Assembly: GCF_029690065.1 (NCBI RefSeq)
Contig: NZ_CP121463.1
Coordinates: 1,798,001 to 1,862,000 of the forward strand
Length of the DNA stretch: 64,000 nucleotides
DNA from: Arthrobacter sp. Y-9
GTDB lineage: Bacteria; Actinomycetota; Actinomycetes; Actinomycetales; Micrococcaceae
Reading direction: 5' to 3'
This document shows positions 25,700-34,282 of this stretch, one piece after another. The notes under the pieces are model-generated. The model had not been told where the DNA came from and did no database searches. It worked only from the letters and a program-made list of their open reading frames with translations. Each line of letters starts with the position of its first letter. The first letter of the stretch is position 1. Both the position numbers and the translations under genes were made by a program.

Positions 25700-26460
25700 G
25701 CGCTGACCTTCCCGTCTTCGGGATCGAGTCCTGACGGAGTGCCGGCCCAGTGCCCGTCGAGGATGCGCTGCATCGCGGTGAAGTCCTTCTGAGCCAGGGT
25801 GTCCCAGCGGGTGAACCGGCCCGGGAACTCGGGCAGCGGCACCGTGTGCGGAATGCCGATGGTCACGGCGCCGGATGCCAGCGCCGCGCCCACACCCGGG
25901 ACGGAATCCTCCAGGGCCACGAAGTTCTCCACGCGCAGCGCGGATTCGGTGGACTGCATCGTCGCCATGGCCTGGAGATAGGCCTCCGGATCGGGTTTGC
26001 CGTTCGTGACGTCATCCCCGGTGACCAGGAACTCGAAGTACTTCTGCGGCAGCTTCTCCACGACGAGACTGGCGAGGGGGCGTTCGCTCATGGTGACCAG
26101 GGCGCAGCGCACACCGTTCGCCGTCAGCGAATCCAGCATCGCCTGGGCCCCGGGCCGCCACGGGACCGCTTCCTCGATGCGTTCCATGACGCGAGTCGAG
26201 AGCGTGGAGATGATCTGCCGTTCGGGCATCCTGACGCCTGCGGCCTGCAGAATGCGGGCGCTGCGGTCCAGCGCCTGACCCACCAGCTGGATCGCCTGAG
26301 CGTGGCTCCAGGTGCCTCCGAAGCTCTCCACGAGTTCGTGTTCGGCCGCGATCCAGTACGGTTCCGTGTCCACCAGAGTCCCGTCCATGTCCCACAGAAC
26401 GGCCCGCAGCGGGGCATCGGGACGGCGATCACCGGAGGACAGAGGCGCTGGAGACAACAT
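25696..26460 (-). CDS. HAD-superfamily hydrolase (phosphatase/phosphoglucomutase-like)
   Basis: A 254-residue haloacid-dehalogenase-fold protein. Motif I is DMDGTLVDTE (nucleophile Asp24, acid/base Asp26), motif II is ALVTMSE, motif III lies around the Lys of NGKPDPEAYL, and motif IV is ALEDSVPGVGAALASG. A helical cap is inserted after motif I, so it belongs to subfamily I with small-molecule phosphomonoester substrates. The substrate cannot be read from sequence. It is transcribed divergently from the PAC2 gene and overlaps the M50 protease start, so the two probably share an mRNA. Confidence 0.88.
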   Translation of the reverse strand: MLSPAPLSSGDRRPDAPLRAVLWDMDGTLVDTEPYWIAAEHELVESFGGTWSHAQAIQLVGQALDRSARILQAAGVRMPERQIISTLSTRVMERIEEAVPWRPGAQAMLDSLTANGVRCALVTMSERPLASLVVEKLPQKYFEFLVTGDDVTNGKPDPEAYLQAMATMQSTESALRVENFVALEDSVPGVGAALASGAVTIGIPHTVPLPEFPGRFTRWDTLAQKDFTAMQRILDGHWAGTPSGLDPEDGKVSA

Positions 26461-26521
26461 AGGCCAAGTCTACGGGGCGGTGATGTGCGAACACGTCCCT
26501 CGAGCTGGGCCGGGTCCGTCG

Positions 26522-26527
26522 TAGGGT
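26522..26527 (+). promoter_or_regulatory. -10 box for a leaderless PAC2 mRNA
   Basis: TAGGGT ends seven bases before the ATG at 26535. With the usual spacing transcription would start at or next to the A of ATG, and no Shine-Dalgarno is present. Leaderless mRNAs are common in actinobacteria. Confidence 0.5.
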
Positions 26528-26534
26528 AGAGCCC

Positions 26535-27446
26535 ATGGAGAACTTCGACGACCCCGAGGGTCTGCAGGACGAGGCGTTCCTTCCCCTGCACCAGGGTGGG
26601 AAACGCAGCACGGTTCTCATTGCGGCCTTCGAGGGGTGGAATGACGCCGGTGAAGCTGCGAGTGACACCATCAAATTCCTGAGCAAGGCGTGGCATGCCC
26701 GGAAGGTGTCCGTCCTGGAGCCCGACGACTATTACGACTTCCAGTTCACCCGGCCCACGGTGCGCACCACCGGCTCCGGGGAGCGGCGGCTCCGCTGGCC
26801 GGGCACCCGGATCCACCAGGCGAGCATCCCTGGCGTTCCGGTGGACGCCATCCTGGTGAGCGGCGTGGAGCCGTCCTATCGCTGGCGCGCGTTCACCGCG
26901 GAGATCCTGGCGCAGGCCGAGGAACTCGGCGTGGACCGTGTGGTGCTGCTGGGCGCCCTGCTGGCCGACGTCCCCCACACCCGGCCCCTGCCCGTCACCG
27001 TGACCACCGACGACCGTGCCTTGCAGGAGCGCCTGAACCTGGAACCGTCCACGTATCAGGGCCCCACGGGGATCGTAGGCGTGTTCGCCGAGGTGGCGCG
27101 CCTCGCGGGACTGCCGGCGATCTCACTCTGGGCGACCGTCCCCCACTACGTGGCGCAATCGCCCTCCCCCAAAGCCCAGCTCGCCCTGCTGCACCGCATC
27201 GAAGAGCTGCTCCAGGTCCCGCTCGATCCCGGCGATCTGGTGGAGGACGCGGAGGCGTGGGAGCGCGGCGTGGACGAGCTGTCCTCGGAGGACCCGGACA
27301 TCGCCGGGTACGTCCGTCAGCTGGAGGAGGCCACCGACACGGCCGAACTGCCGGAGGCGTCCGGCGAATCGATCGCCAGGGAATTCGAACGGTATCTGCG
27401 GCGCCGGGGCAAGGGCAACGGTCATCCGCACGCCGACCCCTCCTGA
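26535..27446 (+). CDS. PAC2-family protein (proteasome assembly chaperone-like fold)
   Basis: A 303-residue soluble protein of the PAC2 family, named after a eukaryotic proteasome assembly chaperone. Characteristic segments are LIAAFEGWNDAGEAASDTI, DYYDFQFTRPTVR, VDAILVSGVEPSYRWRAF, LGALLADVPHTRP and ISLWATVPHYVAQSPSPKA. The C-terminal 60 residues are acidic. Actinobacterial homologues (for example M. tuberculosis Rv2125) lie close to the proteasome genes, but a role in proteasome assembly has not been shown to my knowledge. It appears to start as a leaderless mRNA and ends at a bidirectional terminator. Confidence 0.85.
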   Translation: MENFDDPEGLQDEAFLPLHQGGKRSTVLIAAFEGWNDAGEAASDTIKFLSKAWHARKVSVLEPDDYYDFQFTRPTVRTTGSGERRLRWPGTRIHQASIPGVPVDAILVSGVEPSYRWRAFTAEILAQAEELGVDRVVLLGALLADVPHTRPLPVTVTTDDRALQERLNLEPSTYQGPTGIVGVFAEVARLAGLPAISLWATVPHYVAQSPSPKAQLALLHRIEELLQVPLDPGDLVEDAEAWERGVDELSSEDPDIAGYVRQLEEATDTAELPEASGESIAREFERYLRRRGKGNGHPHADPS

Positions 27447-27485
27447 GCGCGTCCGCCGGGACCGCAGAAGGACTCAACGACAGAC

Positions 27486-27512
27486 GACGACGGCGGGTCA
27501 CCCGCCGTCGTC
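27486..27512. terminator. Bidirectional terminator between the PAC2 gene and mshC
   Basis: GACGACGGCGG and CCGCCGTCGTC form an 11-bp perfect stem with a five-base loop in the gap between convergent genes. Confidence 0.8.
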
Positions 27513-27557
27513 ATCCGTTTCAGGAGCGTGCGCCGCGCCTCAGCTCGGAAACCGTCC

Positions 27558-28835
27558 TCAGAGCTCCACGCCGAGGAGGGCGTTGACGGAGTCGGAGACC
27601 AGGCTGGCGTCCGGCGCGCTGGCGGACCCACCCTCGGCGAGAGCAGCGTCGGCCCACGCATCCAGGGCCTTCAGCGCGCCCGGCGCATCCAGATCGTCGG
27701 CGAGGCGCTCCCGCAGCACCGCCAGGAGCGGTCCGGCGGAACCCTCCGGGGCGTGGTCCAGTGCCTCACGCCAGCGGGTCACGCGACGCTCCGCCTCCTC
27801 GAGAAGCTCATCGGTCCAGAACCAGTCGGTGCGGTAGTGGTTCGCCAGAACGGCGCTGCGGATGACCGCGGGCTCCACGCCTTCCCGGCGCAGCGCCGAG
27901 ACCAGGACCAGATTGCCCCGGGACTTGCTCATCTTCTCGCCGTCCAGGCCCACCATGCCCGTGTGGGCGTAGTGCTTCGCCATGGGCTCGCCCGTGAGGG
28001 AGTACCAGTGCCCGGCGCCCATCTCGTGGTGCGGGAAGATCAGGTCCGAGCCGCCGGCCTGAACCGTGAACGGCGACGGCAGGAAGCGCTGGGCGATCAC
28101 GGTGCATTCGATGTGCCAGCCGGGACGCCCCCGGCCCAGCGAGCTGCCGTCCCAGCAGGGCTCACCGTCGCGGGCGACGCGCCAGAGGAGCGGGTCGAGC
28201 CGGTTGCGCTTGCCGGGGCGGTCCGGATCGCCACCACGCTCGGCGAAGAGGGGAAGCATCTCCTCCTCGCTCAGCCCGGAGACGGCGCCCAGTTCCCAGG
28301 CTTCGACGTTCTGGCCCTCGGCATCGGCCGCGGCGACGTCGTAGTACACGTCGCCGTCGGGCTCGCCGTTCGTCCCCGGCACGCGGTACGCCAGGCCCGA
28401 GGCCACGAGGCGCTCGATCTCCGGGACGATCCACGGGATCGCCTCGACGGCGCCGACGTAGTGCGCGGGCGCCACGACATTGAGCGCTTCCATGTCCTCA
28501 TGGAAAAGGCTGGTCTGATCGACGGCCAGCTCACGCCAGTCCTGACCGGTCGCGGTCGCCCGCTCCAGGAGCGGGTCGTCCACGTCCGTCACGTTCTGCA
28601 CGTAGTCGACCTGGCTGCCGGCGTCGCGCCAGGCGCGATTGAGCAGATCGAAGGCCAGATATGTCGCCGCGTGACCCATATGGGTCGCGTCATACGGGGT
28701 GATCCCGCAGACGTACATGGACTGTTCGGCCTGCGGCTGGATAGTGGCGAAGTCACCGCGCGAGGTGTCGTAAATCCTGAGCGGCGGCATGGTTCCGGGC
28801 AGTTCAGGGACAGGGCGCGTCTTCCACGATTTCAC
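27558..28835 (-). CDS. mshC: Cysteine:glucosaminyl-inositol ligase MshC (mycothiol biosynthesis)
   Basis: A 425-residue class I cysteinyl-tRNA-synthetase-like enzyme that joins cysteine to GlcN-Ins, the third enzymatic step of mycothiol synthesis. Cys43 in VCGITPYD is a zinc ligand, HMGH (residues 52-55) is the HIGH motif, and KMSKSRGN is the KMSKS loop. It lacks the tRNA anticodon domain of CysS, and the sequence from [10 protein letters not shown] onward is MshC-like. GTG 28835 gives the family length; the open frame continues upstream through uppP but is not coding. It follows uppP by 17 bases and ends at a bidirectional terminator. Confidence 0.94.
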   Translation of the reverse strand: MKSWKTRPVPELPGTMPPLRIYDTSRGDFATIQPQAEQSMYVCGITPYDATHMGHAATYLAFDLLNRAWRDAGSQVDYVQNVTDVDDPLLERATATGQDWRELAVDQTSLFHEDMEALNVVAPAHYVGAVEAIPWIVPEIERLVASGLAYRVPGTNGEPDGDVYYDVAAADAEGQNVEAWELGAVSGLSEEEMLPLFAERGGDPDRPGKRNRLDPLLWRVARDGEPCWDGSSLGRGRPGWHIECTVIAQRFLPSPFTVQAGGSDLIFPHHEMGAGHWYSLTGEPMAKHYAHTGMVGLDGEKMSKSRGNLVLVSALRREGVEPAVIRSAVLANHYRTDWFWTDELLEEAERRVTRWREALDHAPEGSAGPLLAVLRERLADDLDAPGALKALDAWADAALAEGGSASAPDASLVSDSVNALLGVEL

Positions 28836-28852
28836 GCCTGTCAGCCTATCGC

Positions 28853-29686
28853 TCAGGCGGGGATGACCCCGAATCCGAGCAGCAGGTACAGCGCGGCGCC
28901 GAGTCCGATCCGGTACCAGACGAACGCCTGGTACCCGCGGCTGGAGATGAACTTGAGGAACCAGCCGATGATCACATAGCCGACCGCGAAGGCGATCAGG
29001 GTCGCCAGGGCGGTCTCCCCCAGCCCATAGGGACCGGCGGCCTCGGAGCCTTTGAGAACCTTGAAGAGCTGGTAGAAACCGGAGCCGAAGACGGCGGGGA
29101 TCGCCAGGAGGAACGAGTACCGGGCGGCGGCCTCCCGGGTGTAGCCCATGAAGAGGCCGGCCGTGATGGTGCCGCCGGAGCGTGACACGCCCGGGATGAG
29201 GGCGAGTGCCTGAGCGAAGCCGTAGAGGATGCCGTGCTTGACGGTGAGGTCCTTGAGCTGGCGTTCCTGCTTGCCGAAGACGTCGGCCACGGCCAGGATC
29301 ATGCCGAAAACGATCAGCGTGGTCGCCACGATCCACAGGGAACGGAACGTGTGCTCGATGTAGTCCTGCAGCAGGATGCCGAGCACGACGATCGGGATGC
29401 TGCCCAGGATCACGAGCCAGCCCATGCGGGCGTCCGGATCGTCGCGGGGCACGCTGCCCCGCAGCGAACCGAACCATGCCTTGACGATCCTGACGATGTC
29501 CTTCCAGAAGAACAGGAGGACGGCGGTCTCGGTGCCGAGCTGAGTGATGGCGGTGAAGGCCGCCCCGGGATCGGAGGCATTCGGCAGGAACTCCCCCAGG
29601 ATGCGCAGATGAGCGCTGGATGAAATGGGGAGGAACTCGGTCAGGCCCTGTACCAGGCCGAGAAGTATGGCTTCGATCCAATTCAT
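28853..29686 (-). CDS. uppP: Undecaprenyl-diphosphate phosphatase UppP (BacA)
   Basis: A 277-residue polytopic membrane enzyme that recycles undecaprenyl diphosphate to the monophosphate carrier of cell-wall synthesis. Overexpression gives bacitracin resistance. Both catalytic motifs are intact: [14 protein letters not shown] (residues 14-27, the E-rich/PISSS motif) and PGVSRSGGT. Eight or so hydrophobic segments are visible. It is co-oriented with mshC 17 bases downstream, and the same pair is close in M. tuberculosis. The neighbouring ppm1 and lgt genes also use or modify membrane lipids, but they are not in an operon with it. Confidence 0.95.
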   Translation of the reverse strand: MNWIEAILLGLVQGLTEFLPISSSAHLRILGEFLPNASDPGAAFTAITQLGTETAVLLFFWKDIVRIVKAWFGSLRGSVPRDDPDARMGWLVILGSIPIVVLGILLQDYIEHTFRSLWIVATTLIVFGMILAVADVFGKQERQLKDLTVKHGILYGFAQALALIPGVSRSGGTITAGLFMGYTREAAARYSFLLAIPAVFGSGFYQLFKVLKGSEAAGPYGLGETALATLIAFAVGYVIIGWFLKFISSRGYQAFVWYRIGLGAALYLLLGFGVIPA

Positions 29687-29797
29687 GTAGACGACCTTAC
29701 GTCATGGCCTGTGACCAGCCCGGAAGCCCTCGCGGCACCCCCGGCGAAATGTGTCGAAGGGCAGGAAATTCCCCCGCAGGAGTGGTAGACATCTCAC

Positions 29798-30031
29798 ATG
29801 AAGGAACAGATTCTGCCGCGGTCCGTGGAACAACGTCTGTACCAGGGCCAGAATTACGAGTACATGGTCATCAGCGTCGAGCGCGACGAGTCGCTGCCCG
29901 AGGCACGACGGCGCGTGCTGGAGCACAGCGAATACGGCAAATGGGAACTTCACCGCTCAGTCCTCTACCTGGGCGGCCATCGGCGCTACTGGATGCGGCG
30001 CAAGGTCATGAACGTCGCACGCACGATCTGA
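29798..30031 (+). CDS. DUF5703-type small conserved protein
   Basis: A 77-residue soluble protein, rich in Arg, Glu and Tyr (YEYMVISVERDESLPEARRRV and KWELHRSVLYLGGHRRYWMRRKVMN). I recognise it as the small actinobacterial DUF5703 family; no function is known to me. It is an isolated gene, divergent from uppP and convergent with the M20 peptidase gene, with a hairpin after it. Conservation near mshC/uppP in other actinobacteria suggests that it is real. Confidence 0.78.
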   Translation: MKEQILPRSVEQRLYQGQNYEYMVISVERDESLPEARRRVLEHSEYGKWELHRSVLYLGGHRRYWMRRKVMNVARTI

Positions 30032-30075
30032 CCCGGCCCCACTGGTCCGAGGCTCCAGCCCGCCGCCTCGGCCCG

Positions 30076-30109
30076 GGTCCGTCGACGCCGTTTCGGGCGC
30101 CGACGGACC
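30076..30109. terminator. Bidirectional terminator between the DUF5703 and M20 genes
   Basis: A 14-base arm pair with one A-C mismatch and a six-base loop (GTTTCG), located between convergent genes. Confidence 0.75.
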
Positions 30110-30117
30110 AGTTCAGG

Positions 30118-31452
30118 TCAGTAGTTCTGGAGCAGATCGGACAGGACGCGCGTGCCGAAGCGCAGGGAGTCCAGCGGGACCCGCTCGTCGACGCCGTGGA
30201 ACATTCCGGTGAAGTCGAGCTCGTCCGGCAGCTGCAGGGGCGCGAAACCGTAGCCGGTGATGCCGAGCTGGCTCAGTGACTTGTTGTCCGTGCCGCCCGA
30301 GAGCGTGTACGGCAGCACCGTGGCCTCGGGGTCGTGGCGCTTGAGGGAATCGACCATGGCGTCCACGAGATTGCCCGCGAACGGCACCTCCAGGGACACG
30401 TCCTTGTTCACGTAGCTGAGTTCGATGCCTTCACCCGCGAGCTGGCGGATGGTCTCGAACACCTGCTCCTGCTGGCCCGGCAGCGTGCGGCAGTCCACGA
30501 GCGCCTCGGCGGTCTCCGGGATGACGTTGTGCTTGTACCCGCCGGTGAGCAGCGTCGGATTGGACGTGTTCTGCAGCGTGGCTCCCACGAAGCGCGCCAC
30601 GGTGCCGAGTTCCTTGAGGATGATCTCCGGGTTGTCCGGATCGAACTCCACGCCCGTCAGCTCGGTCACGCCGTCCAGGAACTGCCGCGTGGTGGGCGTG
30701 AGCTCGATGGGCCACTCATGCTGACCGATGCGCGCGACGGCGGCCGCGAGCCGCGTCACGGCGTTGTCCGTGTTGATCTGCGAACCGTGGCCCGCACGGC
30801 CGTGTGCCACCAGGCGGAGCCAGGACAGGCCCTTCTCCGCCGTCTGCAGCAGGTAGGCCCGCTTGCCGCCGATCGTGGACGAGAAGCCGCCGACTTCTGA
30901 GATGGCCTCGGTGGCGCCGTCGAACAGTTCGGGACGCTTGTCCACGGCGTAGCGGGCACCGTAGTCCCCGCCGGCCTCCTCGTCGGCGAAGAAGGCGAAC
31001 ACCAGGTCTCGCTGCGGCTTGATCCCCCGTCGCGCGAAGTCGCGCAAGGTCGCGAGGATCATGGCGTCCATGTCCTTCATGTCCACGGCGCCGCGGCCCC
31101 AGATCATGCCGTCCTTGACTTCGGCGGCGAAGGGATCGACGCTCCACTGCTCCCGCAGCGCCGGCACGACGTCGAGGTGGCCATGCACCACCAGCGCACT
31201 CGCGCTGGGGTCCTGTCCCTCCATTCGGGTGACCACGCTGGCGCGTCCGGGCGCGGATTCGAAGATCTCCGGCTCCAGACCCACCTCGGCCATGAGCCCG
31301 GCCACGTACTCGGCAGCCTTGCGCTCCCCGGGACCCTGGTTGTCGCCGAAGTTGGTGGTGTCGAAGCGGATGAGTTCGCGGCAGATGTCCACCACTTCCG
31401 CTTCGGCCGGAGATGTCCCCTGGGAGGGGGTGACGGATTCCTGAGTGCTCAT
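30118..31452 (-). CDS. M20/M28-type zinc aminoacylase/dipeptidase
   Basis: A 444-residue metallohydrolase of the M20 family (ArgE/DapE/carboxypeptidase G2 clan). Metal ligands and catalytic residues are in place: VVHGHLDVVP (His92, with Asp94), GRGAVDMKD (bridging Asp124) and FFADEEAGGDYG (catalytic Glu158, ligand Glu159). A further ligand histidine lies in SGGTDN-type and GMFHGVDERVP segments near the C terminus. A lid/dimerisation domain (about residues 205-320) is present. The substrate, probably an N-acyl amino acid or dipeptide, is unknown. ATG 31452 follows GGAAAGGCG. The gene corresponds in position to M. tuberculosis Rv2141c. Confidence 0.88.
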   Translation of the reverse strand: MSTQESVTPSQGTSPAEAEVVDICRELIRFDTTNFGDNQGPGERKAAEYVAGLMAEVGLEPEIFESAPGRASVVTRMEGQDPSASALVVHGHLDVVPALREQWSVDPFAAEVKDGMIWGRGAVDMKDMDAMILATLRDFARRGIKPQRDLVFAFFADEEAGGDYGARYAVDKRPELFDGATEAISEVGGFSSTIGGKRAYLLQTAEKGLSWLRLVAHGRAGHGSQINTDNAVTRLAAAVARIGQHEWPIELTPTTRQFLDGVTELTGVEFDPDNPEIILKELGTVARFVGATLQNTSNPTLLTGGYKHNVIPETAEALVDCRTLPGQQEQVFETIRQLAGEGIELSYVNKDVSLEVPFAGNLVDAMVDSLKRHDPEATVLPYTLSGGTDNKSLSQLGITGYGFAPLQLPDELDFTGMFHGVDERVPLDSLRFGTRVLSDLLQNY

Positions 31453-31571
31453 CGTTTCGCCTTTCCGCGCCGCTGCCGAACAGATCACTCCTCAGCCTAG
31501 TGGGGACGCTCCAGCGTGGGGCGTTCCCTCGTTCATGCCCCGAAACCTTGCGAAGCCCCAGCTCAGCCAGG

Positions 31572-31602
31572 ATTTCGCGTTTCCGCGAAATGCGTGTAGA
31601 GT
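31572..31602 (+). promoter_or_regulatory. tRNA-Leu promoter with a perfect palindrome at the -35 position
   Basis: TAGAGT (31597-31602) is a good -10 box 65 bases before the tRNA. The -35 position is occupied by a perfect 8-4-8 palindrome, ATTTCGCG-TTTC-CGCGAAAT (31572-31591). It lies between the M20 gene start and the tRNA and is not followed by a T-run, so it looks like a binding site rather than a terminator. Confidence 0.5.
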
Positions 31603-31666
31603 ATTTCTCGTTGCCCCGGCGGCCTGAACAGCGGAAACGCGGTCCAGACAGCCGGTTCACCCAGAT

Positions 31667-31750
31667 GCGCGGGTGGCGGAATGGCAGACGCGCTAGCTTG
31701 AGGTGCTAGTGCCCGAATAGGGCGTGGGGGTTCAAGTCCCCCTCCGCGCA
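31667..31750 (+). tRNA. tRNA-Leu (anticodon GAG)
   Basis: Acceptor stem GCGCGGG/TCCGCGC with discriminator A at 31750. The D-arm starts TGGCGGAATGGCAGACGCG-like, the anticodon stem is CTAGC/GCTAG with loop TTGAGGT (anticodon GAG), and there is a long type II variable arm (TGCCCGAATAGGGCG) as expected for tRNA-Leu. The T-arm has GGGGGTTCAAGTCCCCC. The 3' CCA is not encoded. It reads CUC/CUU codons. Confidence 0.97.
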
Positions 31751-31756
31751 CAGAAC

Positions 31757-31787
31757 GAAGGCTCCCGGTCTCAGACCGGGGGCCTTC
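31757..31787 (+). terminator. Terminator after tRNA-Leu(GAG)
   Basis: A 14-bp stem with one G-T wobble and a TCA loop starts six bases after the tRNA, followed by CCGTGTTTAT. Confidence 0.85.
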
Positions 31788-31823
31788 CGTGTTTATCCGG
31801 GTGTCCCCTGCCAGAATGACTTC

Positions 31824-32324
31824 ATGACGCCACGGCTCTTCGACCTCCGGTCCACCTGGCATCTGCCCGCCCCGGTCGAGAAAGTGTGGGGTGTCCTGAC
31901 CTCCCTGGATCTCCGGCCGGGCGAACCGGTGTGGTGGCCCGGCTGCACCGTGGCCGCTCCCCTCACGGTCGACCCGTCCTCAGCAGATCCGGACGGACAG
32001 GAGCTGACCGAGGTCACGGCACACCTGCGCTTCCGGACGGCGCTCGGGTACTCGCTCACGGTGAGCATCCATCCCACCGTCGCCACCCCACCGTGGAAAC
32101 TCGAATTCGAAGCGCAGGGCGACCTCGACGGTGAAGGCGCCATCATCCTCACACCGGGCAGCCGTGGGAACATGACCAGGATGGACATCCGCTGGACGGT
32201 GCGTCCCACGGTGCGATGGATGAATCTCCTGGTCCCCGTGGCCGCCCCCGTCTTCGTGGCCGCGCACGCGCACACCATGCGGAAGGGCGAGCGGGGTCTC
32301 GCAGCAGCTCTCACTTCAGGCTGA
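31824..32324 (+). CDS. SRPBCC (START-like) domain protein
   Basis: A 166-residue protein of the SRPBCC/polyketide-cyclase superfamily. It opens with STWHLPAPVEKVWGVLTSLD, the usual first strand and helix. Strands such as LTEVTAHLRFRTALGYSLTVSIH and TRMDIRWTVRPTVRWMNLLVPVAAPVF follow, and a C-terminal helix (AHAHTMRKGERGLAAAL) closes the ligand cavity. Such proteins bind hydrophobic ligands, and the sequence does not show which one. It is transcribed toward the membrane hydrolase gene (gap 13 bases, convergent). Confidence 0.8.
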   Translation: MTPRLFDLRSTWHLPAPVEKVWGVLTSLDLRPGEPVWWPGCTVAAPLTVDPSSADPDGQELTEVTAHLRFRTALGYSLTVSIHPTVATPPWKLEFEAQGDLDGEGAIILTPGSRGNMTRMDIRWTVRPTVRWMNLLVPVAAPVFVAAHAHTMRKGERGLAAALTSG

Positions 32325-32337
32325 ACGGGAGGGGTCG

Positions 32338-34134
32338 TCACACCCTCGCCGCGAGACCGCCGATGCCGGTCCTCAGGAACGCGAAGGGGTACAGCAGCAC
32401 CGGCACCGCCAGGAGGACGTCTCCGCCCGAGAGGTCACCCCCGAGCAGGAGCCACGGGAGGACGAAGGTGATCACCAGGGCACAGGCGAGATAGAGCCAC
32501 AGCTGCCACCACGGGTTCGGGGGCAGCCTCTTGTCCGGATCACTCGAACGGGTCCTCGACTTCTTACGGCGACGTTCGAGCAGTCCGTGGAGGCCGTTCC
32601 AGACCATGCCGTTCAGCACCCAGATCTGCAGCGCCGTGAGGACGAGCGCGGAGACCCCGAGGATCCACCCATCGGCAGGGTCCGACCAGCGGTAAGGGTC
32701 CCCCAGGCACAGCCAGGAGAGCCAGGACCCCGGGTCCACGCCGCAGCGGGCGACCCCGCGCACCACGTTCAGAGAGGCCAGCCAGGTCATCACCTCGGGC
32801 GCGGTGAGCACCGCGGCCACGAGCGCCGCCAGCCGGGTCACGCCGAGAGACTTGACCATCACGCGGTGCGGCCGGAGGCGGGTGTCTCCGGGCACCCCGG
32901 TGAAGAGCAACGGCTCCTGCTCCCCCGCCGTCGTCGGCCACGCGGGTTCGTGGCGCGGGGTGGCCAGGATGAGCCGGGCCAGGGGGTCGATGACCTCGAT
33001 CCGGTTCCGGGAGTAGACCACGTGGTCATACACGAGGGCCGAACGGTTGTAGACCGGGTGCTCCTCCGGGCCGGGGCCACCGGTGCCCGGCCCGTGCCGG
33101 TCAAAGATCTTGCGGAAGATGGCGGCGCGACCGTCCGCGGCACGGGAGATGGGACCGGCCGGGACGAAATCGAACTTGCCCCACACATTGATCCACCGCG
33201 GGCGGTGCGGCACGTCGAGCCAGTCCTGGACCGGATCGCTCCCGTCGGTGCCGCCCCACTCCGCGTATCCCAGTAGGTCGATCCCGCTGCCGACGCTCAC
33301 GAAATGGGTGGCGCGCACGGGATCCTCGGTCCGCTGGAACAGCACCTGTCCCACGATCGCGGCGCCCTGGCTGTGCGCCACCACCGTGACGGGGACCCCG
33401 GCGTCGCCGTTCCAGCGCGCCAGCGTCTCCCGGATCCGCTGGCGCATGGCGGCGGCCTGCATCTGCTTGCGTTTCCAGACCTGCGGGTCGCCCAGGAAGT
33501 CGGCGAACAGTGCGAGCAGTCGGCTGACGAACTGGCCCACGGCCGGGATCTTCGCCATGACCATGAGGACCAGTCCGAGCGCGAGGATTCCGAGGATGAG
33601 AGCCGCCCCGAGCACCGCCACCACACTGATGAAGGGGATCAGCAGCGCCCAGTTGAGCAGGCGGGCCGGCAGGATGCGTTCGTGCGACGCCGGACGGAAG
33701 GTCCACCACAGCAGTCGGAGGCACCGGGTGAACACCGTCCAGGCCTGGCTCACGGCCCACCAGAAGGTGGCGCCGACGGTCGCCGGTTCGAAGTCCTTCG
33801 CCCAGGAGGCCTCGGTCATCAACACGTCGAGGTACACGGGACCGCCCGACGGCGAGCATCCAGTGAGCACTTTCACCCGGGCCTGCGGGGCGTCGCCCAC
33901 GGCCGTCGCCTCGGTGATGATCAGCGGTGGGTGGTCGCCGGCGTCGTCGCATTCGAGGGCCTCATCATGGAGGCTGAGCATGAGCGGCTGCGCCCACTCC
34001 TGAAGAGTCCCGCCCTTGAGCGCGCGACCCATGCCGTGAACGAACAGCACCACGTGATCCGGCGGGCCTTCTTCAGGCGGCACGCCGGCTTGATGCCCGG
34101 GTGGGATGCAGCGGCCCTTCCGACGACTCCACAT
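32338..34134 (-). CDS. Uncharacterised membrane-embedded alpha/beta hydrolase
   Basis: A protein of about 598 residues that I cannot place in a named family. The N-terminal part has an alpha/beta-hydrolase start (DHVVLFVHGMGRALKGG, residues 26-42). An insertion with two or three membrane helices follows (about 160-210), then a nucleophile elbow VVAHSQGAA (Ser255). Candidate acid Asp322 is in GKFDFVPAGP and candidate His371 in YDHVVYSRN. The last 170 residues contain four further membrane helices. The fold suggests a lipase, esterase or thioesterase at the membrane. The start is uncertain: ATG 34134 has a poor ribosome site and GTG codons lie downstream. It is divergent from helR with a shared promoter region that contains an RAE. 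Confidence 0.65.
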   Translation of the reverse strand: MWSRRKGRCIPPGHQAGVPPEEGPPDHVVLFVHGMGRALKGGTLQEWAQPLMLSLHDEALECDDAGDHPPLIITEATAVGDAPQARVKVLTGCSPSGGPVYLDVLMTEASWAKDFEPATVGATFWWAVSQAWTVFTRCLRLLWWTFRPASHERILPARLLNWALLIPFISVVAVLGAALILGILALGLVLMVMAKIPAVGQFVSRLLALFADFLGDPQVWKRKQMQAAAMRQRIRETLARWNGDAGVPVTVVAHSQGAAIVGQVLFQRTEDPVRATHFVSVGSGIDLLGYAEWGGTDGSDPVQDWLDVPHRPRWINVWGKFDFVPAGPISRAADGRAAIFRKIFDRHGPGTGGPGPEEHPVYNRSALVYDHVVYSRNRIEVIDPLARLILATPRHEPAWPTTAGEQEPLLFTGVPGDTRLRPHRVMVKSLGVTRLAALVAAVLTAPEVMTWLASLNVVRGVARCGVDPGSWLSWLCLGDPYRWSDPADGWILGVSALVLTALQIWVLNGMVWNGLHGLLERRRKKSRTRSSDPDKRLPPNPWWQLWLYLACALVITFVLPWLLLGGDLSGGDVLLAVPVLLYPFAFLRTGIGGLAARV

Positions 34135-34224
34135 GCCTCATCTTCCGTCCGCCCGGCGGAGAAGAAAAGGGTGATGACGACGTGCGGAGACACCGTGCAG
34201 TGACAACCGGACGACACACAGCAA

Positions 34225-34244
34225 AGGAAGGGAACACCCTTCCT
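34225..34244. other. Hairpin in the leader of the membrane hydrolase gene
   Basis: AGGAAGGG and CCCTTCCT form an 8-bp perfect stem with an AACA loop. It lies between divergent genes, a few bases inside the predicted 5' leader of the minus-strand hydrolase mRNA, so it is not an ordinary terminator. Confidence 0.45.
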
Positions 34245-34253
34245 CACTTTCAA

Positions 34254-34282
34254 TCTATAGCGCACCGGGGGGCTTGCGGCAA
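34254..34282 (-). promoter_or_regulatory. Minus-strand promoter reading into the membrane hydrolase gene
   Basis: TTGCCG (34282-34277), a 17-base spacer, then TATAGA (34259-34254) on the minus strand. The -35 hexamer lies inside the RAE dyad. Transcription would start near 34247, about 110 bases before ATG 34134. Confidence 0.55.

Noticed and set aside
27558-29681. A possible 707-residue MshC with an N-terminal extension
   Set aside because: The extension is an out-of-frame reading of uppP; GTG 28835 gives the normal MshC length.
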